A stretch of 64,000 nt of DNA from Chamaecrista fasciculata (lineage: Eukaryota; Streptophyta; Magnoliopsida; Fabales; Fabaceae): contig QANZ01039468.1 in assembly GCA_003254925.1 (NCBI GenBank), positions 78,466 through 142,465 on the forward strand, written 5' to 3'. Below, one piece after another: positions 49,707 to 60,444 of this stretch. Position 1 is the first letter of the stretch. Each line of letters begins with the position of its first letter. Made by a program: the position numbers and the translations under genes. The notes beneath the pieces are model-generated. The model did no database searches and was not told the origin of the DNA. It was given only the letters and a program-made list of their open reading frames with translations.

Positions 49707-49923
49707 ACCAAAAATCAGAAAACAAAACTTTTTCGTAAAATTTTATGGAATGAATCAAGTAGAAAATTAGGCACAAATTAAGTTCTACAGAAATATTAAA
49801 TTTCCGAGTAAGACAATAGAGTAATCTTATATTTAATTCAATCAGGGCCCACAAAAAATTAAGAAAAAATCTACATTTTAATCCTCGAATTTGTCTCAAT
49901 TATTATATAGCTTTTAAATATTA

Positions 49924-50219
49924 GGGTAAATTATACTTTGGTACTTTATGGTTTAATACTATTTCATTTTGGTAATCTGTGGTTTGAAACCTAACACTTT
50001 GGTACCCTGTGGTATTTTCCATTAACACTTTGGTACCCTTTGGAGCTATTTTGTAATTTTAACCATAACAAATTTTTGCAAAAATTACATATTGACCCCA
50101 AAAAATTTTCAAAGAATTACAAATAGGTCCCTGGATACATATTATCTAGTGACTAAAATGAAAACTTTAAAAAAAAAAAATTTGGGTCAAACCACAGGGT
50201 ACCAAAGTGTAATTTACCC
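49924..50219. mobile_element. Mutator-type foldback MITE (TTTGGTACCCTGTGG family), short copy
   Basis: Starts GGGTAAATTATACTTTGG and ends CCAAAGTGTAATTTACCC; TAAATATTA flanks both ends (49915-49923, 50220-50228). Compared with the 430-bp relative at 50398 it lacks much of the right arm. Confidence 0.85.
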
Positions 50220-50397
50220 TAAATATTATAAATATATCTTTTATTTTTTAAAATGTTAACTATTTAGTTATTATGCATAAACTAAATAATCGGTATTCAT
50301 TAAAAAAATTAATAATAAAAATATATATTTTTAACATTTAAAGACTAAATCGTAATTTTAAAATAAATTTAAATATTAAAAAATATATTAAATAAAA

Positions 50398-50827
50398 GGG
50401 TAAATTACACTTTGGTACCCTGTGGTTTGACCCTATTTCACTTTGGTACCCTGTGGTTTAAAAATTGACACTTTGGTACCCTGTGGTATTCTCCATTAAC
50501 ACTTTGGTACCCTTTGGAGCTATTTTGTAATTTTAACCATAACAAATTTTGCAAAAATTACATATTGACCCCAAAAAATTTTCAAAAAATTACAAATAGG
50601 TCCCTGGATACATATTATATAGGGACTAAAATGAAAAATTTAAAATTTTTTTGGGGTCAATATGTAATTTTTGTAAAATTTATTATGGTTAAAATTACAA
50701 AATAGCTCCAAAGGGTACCAAAGTGTTAATGGATAATACCACAGGGTACCAAAGTGTCAAGTTTCAAACCACAGAGTACCAAAGTGAAATAGGGTTAAAC
50801 CACAGGGTACCAAAGTATAATTTACCC
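50398..50827. mobile_element. Mutator-type foldback MITE (TTTGGTACCCTGTGG family), long palindrome
   Basis: A 430-bp element whose two halves are near-perfect inverted copies of each other for about 200 bases; each arm contains the word CACTTTGGTACCCTGTGG several times. TAAATAAAA flanks both ends (50389-50397, 50828-50836). A read-through transcript would fold into one long hairpin. Confidence 0.88.
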
Positions 50828-50901
50828 TAAATAAAAACAAATAACAAACCAAATTCCAAGGATCAAGTAGAATCTAACTCCTACAAAGTTCACATTCTTT
50901 G

Positions 50902-51095
50902 GCCAACAAAGATTAGGTAAGTTAGTAAAAAGTCGACTCATAACTCACATGGTCGTGAGTTCGATTCTCACGTGGAGACTTTGTTGGTAGGCGATTTGTA
51001 AGTACATCTGTAAACGCTCATAAAGCCTGGAGGTCTGCCCTGACCTTGGTGAGCCTCCGAAGGTCAACTCATGTATTGATTATCATTAAAAAAAA
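50902..51095 (+). mobile_element. Full-length tRNA-derived SINE with 12-bp target duplication
   Basis: TCACATTCTTTG at 50890-50901 is repeated at 51096-51107. The 194-bp body has a tRNA-like head: an A-box-like region (AAGTTAGTAAAAAGTCGACTC) and a B-box-like GTGAGTTCGATTCTC. A unique part follows (TGGAGGTCTGCCCTG, GAGCCTCCGAAGG), ending in eight A. The perfect duplication marks a young insertion. Confidence 0.82.
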
Positions 51096-51480
51096 TCACA
51101 TTCTTTGAGAAACATGCTTCCGTAATTAGTCGCAAAACAGCAAATGTGGACACAAATTTTATTGGATAGAAAATCACGATGACAAGAAGATAGTTTCACT
51201 TGAACACATTCAATCAAAGAAAAGCACAGGTTGGTCATGAACTATATAAGCTTAGACCTTGTATCCACAAGACTCTTTCACGAACCAACATTCTATAGAC
51301 AAAGCATTTTCACTTGAAAGCCAGTGGACACAAGCTTTCATACATTTACTCTAATACCATTTGTTCATATAACATTATTCAAAAGGAATCCATCCTTGAC
51401 CATTCATGTCCATACGTGATGCAAAATGTTTCACATGAGTTCTCGTATTTCAACATTCTTTACAACTTATTACAAGTAAG

Positions 51481-51550
51481 AAGTGAGAACTCATTCTGTT
51501 TTGGCCAAAAGAAAAAGAAAAAGAAAAAAAAAAAAAAAGTGAGAACTCAT
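51481..51550 (+). mobile_element. Micro-retroposon, 14-bp duplication
   Basis: AAGTGAGAACTCAT at 51481-51494 recurs at 51537-51550. Between are TCTGTTTTGGCC and a 30-base A-rich tail broken by single G. Same GGCC junction as at 10762 and 24227. Confidence 0.75.
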
Positions 51551-51782
51551 CTCTCAAATTCCATGCATGCCATTATAGTCATTTTCCAAGGGGGAGGAAA
51601 GAATCATGTAAGTCTCATGAAGTTTACTGAATGCATCAAAGAACAATCCTTAGAGCAGTGTTGCATGCTCCTACACTATTCATCTCATTGTTCCAGGTGG
51701 CCATTTGGGACACTGCGACGAGGAGGATTCACTGAAGTTTGACAGTCAACAGTGGTGAGCGTGAGTGTCACACACTTCTATA

Positions 51783-51822
51783 AGGCTTCTCACTCCGCTG
51801 TCGTCTCGTCTCGTCTCGTCTG
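51783..51822. repeat. TCTCG/GTCTC tandem repeat
   Basis: Four to five tandem 5-bp units of CTCGT. Seen directly. Confidence 0.8.
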
Positions 51823-52494
51823 TTAAAACAATTTAATGGACTACTTAGATTTTGTATATACTATTAAAAGGACCATCTCTCGTATTATCATGTGTAAAAC
51901 TTTTTACCAACATGAAAAGCAAGATATATCTCTCGCAACTTATTTTTTATAGTTTAAAAAAGCCTGTGAAAAACTTAATGTTCAATTACAATATAATACT
52001 GAAATAAGATTTTAGATGGCGATAATGAGTTCGTTCTCTATTCTCCATCCAGAGTATTAAGCAGTTAAATCTCCATCCAAGAGACTCGTGTTCACGAACT
52101 TTGTATTCAAAATATTCATCATAATGTCAGTGCTCTAGGCGAAAAAAGTTGTCACAATGATAATTAAGGCAATGGGGCAGTATAATGAATCTAAGAAAAG
52201 AAGGCATTCAGTTGATCAAGAAATAGGCTATGGAAACAACATCAACCCAGAATTTTGGTAAATTTATTTGAAAAAGGCTTGCCCAAGCAACTTCTAGTCT
52301 ATTTTCTTTTTTTATTTTGTTCAACCACACCATTTTCTCTTTGACCCATCTGAACTTTGATATTGATTATCAATTCAACCATGATTGAACCAATGACTCT
52401 TGAATCACTACTTCAACCGGTTCAATATCTGGTCCAATTTTAAAACCTTGCTATATAAAGCAAATTCTATTCACCAACCCAGAGAGCAGTATGA

Positions 52495-53073
52495 TGTTGG
52501 AAATGTTAGAAATAATAAAATAGAAGAAAGAGATGAGTAGAAGAATAGAAGTTAATGGATGGCTTTGAGGCGTGACGAATCACTTTCCTTAAAGAGTGAT
52601 TGTCTATGCATGGGGAAAGTTAGGCAAACCCCTTCCAAGATACAACAAAGCCTATGAATTGAATTTAACATACTATTTCATAGTAAATATTGTTTTACAT
52701 CTTATGTGGTTTGGATCACTATTTATAATTGGCCAAGAGACATAATCCATAAGATATGTCCTTTCATTTGAAAGATGTGTTCATTAACCACTAGTAGACA
52801 CTATCTAACAGTTATATCTCTTCATAACAAAAGATGTGTCTATTAGTAATTAAAAGACACCACTTGATAAATGTAACTTTTCAAATGAAATGATATGTCT
52901 ATTAATTATTAATAGACACCTTTTGAAAAGACTTCTCATGTCTTTTAATGAAACCAATCATATAAACATAATTAATTTAATATATTACCATATTAAATTA
53001 ATTATACATCATAAATAGACTTTATTTATTTTATCCAAAATAACCACATTGATAATATTACAAACTATCCAAC
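52495..53073. mobile_element. Candidate solo LTR, probably Copia type
   Basis: About 580 bp bounded by TGTTGG and CCAACA, the short inverted ends typical of Copia LTRs. It has no coding region. Inside, a roughly 60-bp motif (AGATGTGTCTATTA-like) is repeated imperfectly three or four times at about 52760-52930. No clear target duplication was seen. Fossil. Confidence 0.4.
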
Positions 53074-53980
53074 AAGGATGACGTCAAATGAGGCATCACC
53101 AGGAATGGAACCTAAACCATGTAATTGTCATGGGCAAAAAGGTGAAAAAGGTGACCAAGTGAGTCAAACATCATTGGTGTTGTTGTTGTATATTGTTGAT
53201 GCATTTTGGATTTTTGGTCTGAAAATCATGAAGTTTGGACAAATATTGAGTTAATAAGTGATAAAGGACTGTTTTGGCAAAAACCAAATTTTCTCCGTGC
53301 ACTTTCACGATTTCCGCTGGTTTCTCACCGGAAGGGTGTAGTCTGACGAGTAATTGATGAACTCCTCTGTGTGTATCTCACCAGATACTCACCGTGATTC
53401 ACCCTTCTGACGAGAATGCTGTGAAATATACTTCTTTTGCTGAAAATTGTGTTTTTTTCTGTTAGTTTTAGCTTCTCACCAGATACTTGGTTTTATAACT
53501 TCAAAAAGAAATAACTACAAAAATTTTAGTTGCATAAAAAAAATTATGTTTCTTATTATATTTGTCAATAGAAGCCCCTAACAACCTCATACATACTTTG
53601 GCAAGTGGCTGAATCCTTGTTTTAATTTCTACAATTAGTGTACCAAATAGGTCTTTTCTTCTATAAAACTAATATTTATTTTTCCAAGAGGAAGATTTTA
53701 TTTGAGACCTATACATGATTGTCCTATATATGAAGTGAATAAAACAATTGTTACAAATTAAATAATGTAATGGGAAATTTGATATCACTTGCAACTCATG
53801 GAATAGAGAGAATATAATTTATATTATTTCCTTGTTACAAATTTAATTATGAAACAATCTCCCAAAAAACATTTTGGGAAAAAAATTGAAAATAGATTAA
53901 AAGTTAAATACTTTTATTTTGAGATTACATTCTTAAATATTGTTCGGCAAAAAAATCTAATGAGAAGTTTGTAAACTTAT

Positions 53981-54379
53981 TCACATTGGAGAACATTTGC
54001 TCCAAACTTCCTCATTGCTTGCTACAATTTGAGAAACGTTTTCTTTGAGTGCAGGTGCTTCAAGAATTGGTATGATCAAGCCATCGTAACATTTCTTTCC
54101 CACTCCATTAACTAAGTTGTCACAACATTCTTTCGTCATAGTGACATTACGATAAACTATACTATTAAATGTGAGATAACCGCAACCTTTCTTAAACTTT
54201 TGTGCACATTTTATCAAAAAATCGATAGATTCTTGATGTTCTTCTCGTGGATGGTAGGATGGTGAAGGGTTTCCAAAGCTCTCAGCATCATTGCTTGATA
54301 ATATTTTTGGTGTAACTTGCATAGCCCAGCTAGCATAAGAAAATAAGGTGATCACAACTATGATTGTTGATTGTACCAT
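53981..54379 (-). CDS. Prolamin-like secreted cysteine-rich peptide, gene A
   Basis: Intronless, 132 residues. An N-terminal signal peptide (MVQSTIIVVITLFSYASWA) is followed by a variable acidic linker and a prolamin-like domain (DUF1278/ECA1-related) with six cysteines: KCAQKFKKGCG, KECCDNL, KKCYDGL and VWSKC. This family includes egg-cell-secreted EC1 proteins and other gametophyte-expressed peptides; a reproductive role here is inference. It has one likely N-glycosylation site (NVT) in the core. A TATA box (CATATAAAAGCC) lies at 54472-54461. First of four tandem copies, and the most diverged from B and C. It ends at Pro-Met after WSKCS, shorter than B and C. Confidence 0.82.
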   Translation of the reverse strand: MVQSTIIVVITLFSYASWAMQVTPKILSSNDAESFGNPSPSYHPREEHQESIDFLIKCAQKFKKGCGYLTFNSIVYRNVTMTKECCDNLVNGVGKKCYDGLIIPILEAPALKENVSQIVASNEEVWSKCSPM

Positions 54380-54460
54380 TGTTTCTTTAGGACGACGATG
54401 ATTACGCTCAAGTAAGGAAAAGTGTTTGAATTTGTTTGTGGATACAAAAGAAGAGGTCTA

Positions 54461-54472
54461 GGCTTTTATATG
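54461..54472 (-). promoter_or_regulatory. TATA box of gene A
   Basis: CATATAAAAGCC on the minus strand, about 85 bases upstream of the start codon. The same motif at the same distance precedes genes B and C, so it is conserved within the array. Confidence 0.65.
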
Positions 54473-54837
54473 GTTGGTGAAATAAAAAATTAATGCTTCT
54501 AATAACCTACAATATTTTGTAACTAAAAGTGTTTTTCTAACTTTTCTTTGTGTGTAACATAAAAGTTTGAAACATTTGCCTCCTCCACAAAGATGGTGGT
54601 TTAGGTTCCTTTGTGTAGTTTATCTAGCATTAAAGATATGTTGTTAATAAATTGAATCTAGAGAATATTTTAAAATGTATCAGTGTGTGGTTCCGAAAAA
54701 TCTTCAAAATAAAAGTTTTTATTGATAACATGGAATTCCAAAAATGAAGTTTTATTTGGTTAAGACATAAATGTTATAAAAAACACTAACATTTTTAAAT
54801 TGCTATTTATTTCCAATTATTCACTTCAAAAATTAAA

Positions 54838-55183
54838 GGCAAAAGTATAATTTTTGTATCAAACTTTACATCAACTTTCAATTTTATCCCTAATGTTTTA
54901 TTGCTATAAATTTTGTTCCCAATATTTTATATTTTGGTCAAATTTATCATTTGACTAACTTCTTCCAATAAGTTAATGACAAACTTCATTTTTTTTGTTT
55001 CAATTTGAATTAGGGTTTGAGTTTCATTTACTATCAATTTTACATTAAATGTCATTAGTCACATAGAATATGTCGTTAATATTTGGGTAAAGTAAGAAAA
55101 ATGGATAAAATTGAAAATATAAATCATTGGGGACGAAATTGAAAGTTGATGTAAAGTTTGAGGACAAAAAAAGTATTTTTGCC
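54838..55183. mobile_element. MITE of the GGCAAAAGTA family, array unit A
   Basis: 346 bp, starting GGCAAAAGTATAATTTTTG and ending GTATTTTTGCC, flanked by AAAATTAAA on both sides (54829-54837, 55184-55192): a 9-bp Mutator-like duplication. It occupies the same place upstream of the gene in units B and C, so it was there before the array expanded. Confidence 0.8.
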
Positions 55184-55310
55184 AAAATTAAATTAAAACT
55201 TTGATAACTTTTTATGTTATACCAATCAAAATCATAGGATTTCAAATTTTGTAATAAGTGACAAATTGCAAAATGACCTAAATAGTATTTGGTTTATCAT
55301 CAAAATGAGG

Positions 55311-56130
55311 GGAGTGGATCCTCTACTGTAAAATTTATGTGCTGTCTCTGCTGTACAGACAATCTAGACCATTCATTATATCTAACCATCTAGAAAATGC
55401 CACGTTGGATCATTTTCTTTTGCAACTAAGGCACAGTAAAAAAACCTTTTTGCAAGTGGTTTTCATCTTGTCTCGCCATCCTCAATCACTTCCAGCTTGT
55501 TCATTCCTTCTGCTCCTTTCATTGTCGAAGCCATCCTTGTCAGCGATGAAGGAATGTTTAGGGCGGCGACAAAGGTAGACGGTGCCGATGTCGCCGGCGT
55601 CGATGCGACGGAGGAGGTGAAGTCGTGCTTGATGGCGATCTCAACGCCAATACAGAACAAATTGAAATCGATCCATCTCGGTGACGGAAAACTGTAACTT
55701 GATTTGTTTTTTTTTTTGGTCATCATTCGATTCCCATTTCTTCTTGTATTCCTATTTGTATTCATTGGATTTGGACATAAATTCATTAAATCAAATCATT
55801 TCGACTTCCACCTCATCCGCCGCATCGGCGCCGACAATATCGGCACCGGCTACCTCTGCCGCCTCCGCAAACACTCCGCCGCCAACGAAGATGCTTCAAC
55901 ATTGGAAGGAGAAGAAGGAAGAATGGTGGAGACTGGAGAATGAAAATGCAATGGAGAAAGGAACGGTGGCCAAATAGAGAGAGAATGGAACAAGAGAAAA
56001 AATTGGGTGAAGAACACATTAAAATAAAATAGACATGTGGTAATATGTGAGCCCTTAGATTTAATGAATGGCCTAGATTTTGCTACAGGAGAAACAATAC
56101 CAGTTAAAATATGGTAGAGGATCCACTTCC
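55311..56130. mobile_element. Gene-fragment-carrying TIR transposon (Pack-MULE-like)
   Basis: An 820-bp element with inverted ends GGAGTGGATCCTCTAC and GTAGAGGATCCACTTCC, flanked by CAAAATGAGG (55301-55310 and 56131-56140; 8-10 bp, depending on where the end is set). Unit B has the uninterrupted site (CATCAAAATGAGTCACAC at about 58563). The interior is GC-rich and coding-like, unlike the AT-rich surroundings. One frame contains FDFHLIRRIGADNIGTGYLC followed by RLR, which strongly resembles the glycine loop of plant AGC kinases of the PINOID/D6PK group. Another captured stretch (55537-55695, SDEGMFRAATKVDGADVAGV and on) is unrecognised. No transposase is encoded. Confidence 0.72.
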
Positions 56131-56589
56131 CAAAATGAGGTACACAAGAAGACTGCTTAGTTTATTTTGTAAATTGTAATACGTGCCATTGTTGCTACAC
56201 TATGATGCCAAATAATGCACTTAATGGGCCAAAATTGACTTTTCATCGCCATTACTAAATAACCTTTGAACAATCAATTTTCTTTTGGAAAAGATTTGTT
56301 CTAGTTTCCCTTTTAGCAATAGTTTTTAAATTTATATGGTTGAAAAGTTCATCGAATAATATTTACAAATGAGAAAGCAAGAAAATCATACGATTAAAAC
56401 CTAAAAGGTCTAAATTTGTATTTGTTGAAGGAACTAATGCTTATCTAGATTACTTGTCAAATTTCTTCTAGATTTGAAGATATGAAAAATATATAGAAAT
56501 GGAAGTACACGTACTAAAGCTTTTGAAGATTTGAGAATTTTCTCGTAAAAGAGCATGCTAGGAAACGGAATTACTTATCTTCAAGTTAG

Positions 56590-56895
56590 TGTCACGACCT
56601 CCAAACAGAATTCGTGACGGGCACGGACCACAAGGAGGAATTCTATGGCTCATAAGCCTGAAACATGCCTCCATGTCATAAATTCACAAATTTTATTCCT
56701 GCATTAATTTATAATTTATTACTCGTAATTACAACCTTTCGTAAAATGAACTTAACATTCCCATGTAATTCTAACGGAGCAACACTAAAGTCAGGTACTT
56801 AAGACAATGAGTCAAGTAATCAAGTCAAAATATTCAGACGAACAATTATACTGAATTCCAAGAAGTGTCATTCGATCTAGATCGCCCCACAATAA
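56590..56895. other. Segment unique to unit A/B junction
   Basis: From TGTCACGACCTCC to about AATAAAACTC this stretch has no match in the other array units, which otherwise align on either side. The TGTCACGACC end recalls the end of some plant LTRs, but I found no partner or target duplication, so its nature is open. Confidence 0.35.
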
Positions 56896-57186
56896 AACTC
56901 AAATATTTATTTTTCCATGAGCAAGATTTCATTAGAGGCCTACACATGATTGTCTAATGAAGTGAATAAAACAATTGTTACAAATCAAATAATGTAATGG
57001 GCAATTAGATATCACTAGCAACTCATGGAATAAAGAGAATATAATTTTCATTATTTCTTTGTTATAAATTTAATTAGGAAACAATTTCCCAAAAGAAGTT
57101 TTGGGGAAAACATTAAAAAATATATTAAAATTTAAATACTTTTATTTTGAGATTACATTCTTGAATAATGTCCAAGGCAATAAAAC

Positions 57187-57603
57187 TTAATGAGAAGTTT
57201 GTGAACTTATTGAAGAACATTTGCTCCAAACTTCCTCATTTCTTGCCGCAATTTGAGAAGTGTTTCCCTTCAATGCAGGTGCTTCAAGAAGTGGTACGAT
57301 CAAGCCATCGTGACATTTCTTTCCCACTCTATTAACTAAGTTATCGCAACACTCTTTAGTAAGAGTGACATTATGATAAACTATACTATTAAATGTGAGA
57401 TAACCACAATCTTTCGTAAACTTTGTTGCACATTGTATCAAAAATTCAAAAGGTTCTTGATGTTCTTCTCGTGGTAGGTTGGACGGTGAGGGGTCGCCAA
57501 AGCCCTCGCCATCATTACTTGATAACATTCTTGGTGTAACTTGCATAGCCCAGCTAGCATAAAAAAATAGGATGATCAAAACTATGATGGTTGATTGTGT
57601 CAT
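57187..57603 (-). CDS. Prolamin-like secreted cysteine-rich peptide, gene B
   Basis: Intronless, 138 residues, signal peptide MTQSTIIVLIILFFYASWA. Six cysteines in the same pattern as gene A (QCATKFTKDCG, KECCDNL, KKCHDGL, VWSKC), ending SSISSQTSH. It is nearly identical to gene C and clearly diverged from A and D, so B and C are the youngest duplicates. The second residue is Thr (ATGACACAATC) where A and C have Val. TATA box at 57708-57697. Confidence 0.82.
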   Translation of the reverse strand: MTQSTIIVLIILFFYASWAMQVTPRMLSSNDGEGFGDPSPSNLPREEHQEPFEFLIQCATKFTKDCGYLTFNSIVYHNVTLTKECCDNLVNRVGKKCHDGLIVPLLEAPALKGNTSQIAARNEEVWSKCSSISSQTSH

Positions 57604-57696
57604 TGTTTCTTGTGTTTCTCTAGGATGACGATGATTAGGGTCAGGTAAGGTAGTAAAGTGTTTGGACTTGTTTGTGGATACAAAAGAAGAGGTGTA

Positions 57697-57708
57697 GGCT
57701 TTTATATG
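57697..57708 (-). promoter_or_regulatory. TATA box of gene B
   Basis: CATATAAAAGCC on the minus strand, about 95 bases upstream of the start codon, matching genes A and C. Confidence 0.6.
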
Positions 57709-58058
57709 GTTCTTGAAATGGAAAAACCAATGCTTCTAATAACTTACAATATCTTATGTTTTTCTAACTTTTCTTTGTGTGTAACATTAAAGTTTGAAAC
57801 ATTTGGCTCCTTCACAAAGATGGTGGTTTAGATTCCTTTGTGTAGTTTATCTAGCATTAAAGATATGTTGTTATTAAATTGAATCTTTAAACTTATCATT
57901 GTGTGGTTTTGAAAAATCATCACAATAGAGGTTTTTATTGATAACATGGAATTCCAAAAAAATGAAGTTTTATTTGGTAGAGACATTAATGTTATCAAAA
58001 TCACTTCTAACATTTTTAATTTGTTACTTATTTTCAATTTTTCACTTCAAAAATTAAA

Positions 58059-58439
58059 GGCAAAAGTACATTTTTCGTTCCCAAACTTTAAATCAACTTT
58101 CAATTTTGTCCATAATGGTTTTTTGCTATCAATTCCTTAATATGTCATATTTTGGTCAATTTTATCCTTTGACTAACTTCTTTCAATAAATAAATGACAA
58201 ACTTCATCTTTCTTTGTTTTTTTCAATTTGAATTATGATTTAAGTTTCATTTACTTTCAATTTTACATTAAATGTCATTAGTCATGTATAATTTGTCATT
58301 AATTGTTAACTAAAGTAAGAACAATGGATAAATCGATCAAAATATAAATAATTGGGAACGAAATTGACAACAAAAAAATATTGGAGACATAATTGAGAGT
58401 TGATATGTAATTTGAAAGACGAAAAAGAATGCTTTTGCC
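58059..58439. mobile_element. MITE of the GGCAAAAGTA family, array unit B
   Basis: Occupies the same place relative to gene B as 54838-55183 does to gene A and was copied with the unit. The right flank is slightly altered (TTAAATTAAA). Confidence 0.75.
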
Positions 58440-59552
58440 TTAAATTAAAACTTTGACAGCTTTTTATGTTATACCAACCAAAATCATAAGAATTTCGTAT
58501 TTTGTGATAAGTGATCAATTGCAAAATGACTTAAATAGTATCCTAAATAGTATTTGGTTTTTCATCAAAATGAGTCACACAAGAAGAGTGCTTAGTTTAT
58601 TTTGTAATAATTGTCATTATTGTTACACTATGATGCTAAATAATGAACTTAATGGACCAAAATTTACTTTTCATCGCCGTTTGATGAATAACCTTTGAAC
58701 ATTCAATTTTCTTTTACAAAAGATTTGTTCTAGTTTTCCTTTTCGCAATAGTTTTCAAATTTATATGGTTGAAAAGTTCATCAAATAATATTTGCAAATG
58801 AGAAAGCGAGAAAATCATACGATTAAGAGGTCTAATTTTGTATTTTTTAAGGAACTATGCTTATATAGAGATTACATACAAAACTTGTCAAATTTCTTCT
58901 AGTTTTGAAGATATGAAGAATAAAAATAGAAGTGAGATTTAAGAATTTTTCTCGTAAAACAGCATGCTAGGAAACGAAATTAATAATCTACAAGTTAGCG
59001 TGAGTGTTTTCATTCCATTCATTTTAGTATTTGGATCAACACTTTTTGTAAGTCTAGCAAGATGATAATATTGATGTTATAGCATAAGTTTTACAAGAAA
59101 TAACTTACGAAAAGTTTGTTTGCATAAAAAAATGAAAATTAAGTTATTTGTTCTTACACTTGTTAAAAGAAGTTATTGGCAACCGCATGCCTTGACAAAT
59201 GACAAAATCCTTGTTTTAATTTCTACAATTAGTATACCAAATAGGCCTTGTCTTCTATAAAATAAATATTTATTTTTCCATGAGCAAGATTTCATTAGAG
59301 ACCTACACATGATTGTCCTATGAAGTGAATAAAACAGTTGTTACAAATCAAATAATGTAATGGGCAATTCGATATCACTAGCAACTCATGGAATAAAGAG
59401 AATATAATTTTTATTATTTCTTTGTTACAAATTTAATTACGAAACAATTTTCCAAAAGACATTTTTGGAAAACATTTAAAAATAGATCAAAATTTAAATT
59501 CTTTTATTTTGACATTACATTCTTGAATAATATTGTTCAAGGCAAAAAAAAC

Positions 59553-59969
59553 TTAATGAGAAGTTTGTGAACTTATTGAAGAACATTTGCTCCAAACTTC
59601 CTCATTGCTTGCCGCAATTTGAGAAGCATTTCCCTTCAATGCAGGTGCTTCAAGAAGTGGTACGATCAAGCCATCGTGACATTTCTTTCCCACTCTATTA
59701 ACTAAGTTATCGCAACACTCTTGAGTAAGAGTGACATTACGATAAACTATACTATTAAATGTGAGATAACCACAATCTTTAGTAAACTTTGTTGCACATC
59801 GTATCAAAAATTCAAAAGGTTCTTGATGTTCTTCTCGTGGTAGGTTGGACGGTGAGGGGTCGCCAAAGCCCTCGCCATCATTACTTGATAACATTCTTGG
59901 TGTAACTTGCATAGCCCAGCTAGCATAAAAAAATAGGGTGATCACAACTACGATTGTTGATTGTACCAT
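59553..59969 (-). CDS. Prolamin-like secreted cysteine-rich peptide, gene C
   Basis: Intronless, 138 residues, signal peptide MVQSTIVVVITLFFYASWA, six cysteines as in gene B (RCATKFTKDCG, QECCDNL, KKCHDGL, VWSKC), same SSISSQTSH end. It differs from B at about ten residues, several in the signal peptide. TATA box at 60073-60062. Appears intact. Confidence 0.82.
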   Translation of the reverse strand: MVQSTIVVVITLFFYASWAMQVTPRMLSSNDGEGFGDPSPSNLPREEHQEPFEFLIRCATKFTKDCGYLTFNSIVYRNVTLTQECCDNLVNRVGKKCHDGLIVPLLEAPALKGNASQIAASNEEVWSKCSSISSQTSH

Positions 59970-60061
59970 TGTTTCTGTAGTGTTTCTCTAGGATGACGAT
60001 GATTAGGGCCAGGTAAGGTAAAGTGTTTGGATTTGTTTGTGGATACAAAAGAAGAGGTGTA

Positions 60062-60073
60062 GGCTTTTATATG
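60062..60073 (-). promoter_or_regulatory. TATA box of gene C
   Basis: CATATAAAAGCC on the minus strand, about 95 bases upstream of the start codon. Confidence 0.6.
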
Positions 60074-60310
60074 GTTTGTGAAATGAAAAATCAATGCCTC
60101 TAATAACCTACAATATTTGATGTTTTTCTAACTTTTCTTTGTGTGTAACATTAAAGTTTGAAACATTTGGCTCCTTCACAAACATGGTGGTTTAGATTCC
60201 TTTTTGTAGCTTATCTAGCATTAAAGATATGTTGTTATTAAATTGAATCTTTAAACTTATCGTGGTCCTGAAAAATCATCAAAAAGAGGTTTTTATTGAT
60301 AACATGGAGT

Positions 60311-60357
60311 TCCAAAAGTGTAGTTTTTTTTTTGGGTTACATCCAAAATTAAGTTTT
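60311..60357 (-). mobile_element. Micro-retroposon with empty sites in sister units
   Basis: TCCAAAAGTGTAGTTTT at 60311-60327 and TCCAAAATTAAGTTTT at 60342-60357 flank a T-run and GGGTTACA (minus strand: TGTAACCC plus A-tail). Units A (about 54733) and B (about 57952) carry one uninterrupted copy, ATTCCAAAAATGAAGTTTT or similar, so this is an insertion and not a deletion elsewhere. Confidence 0.65.
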
Positions 60358-60444
60358 ATTTGGTAGAGACTTTAATGTCATCAAAAGCACTTCTAACATT
60401 TTTAATTTGTTACTTATTTTCAATTTTTCACTTCAAAATTTAAA

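Larger units (their letters stand above)
48974..53980. other. Repeat-rich stretch without genes
   Basis: Between ULT and the prolamin-like array. Contains micro-insertions, two long foldback MITEs, SINE copies and a candidate solo LTR, all listed separately. 51110-52360 and 53080-53700 show no recognised content apart from a TCTCG repeat at about 51785-51820. An open frame at 51314-51742 runs through a micro-insertion and its A-tail and is not credible as a gene. Confidence 0.6.

Noticed and set aside
51314-51742. 142-codon open frame on the plus strand
   Set aside because: It reads through a micro-retroposon A-tail (a poly-Lys run) and has no recognisable domain, so it is a chance frame.
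56590-56895. Segment starting TGTCACGACC as an LTR fossil
   Set aside because: Only one end looks LTR-like and no partner or target duplication was found; kept only as an unexplained unit-specific segment.
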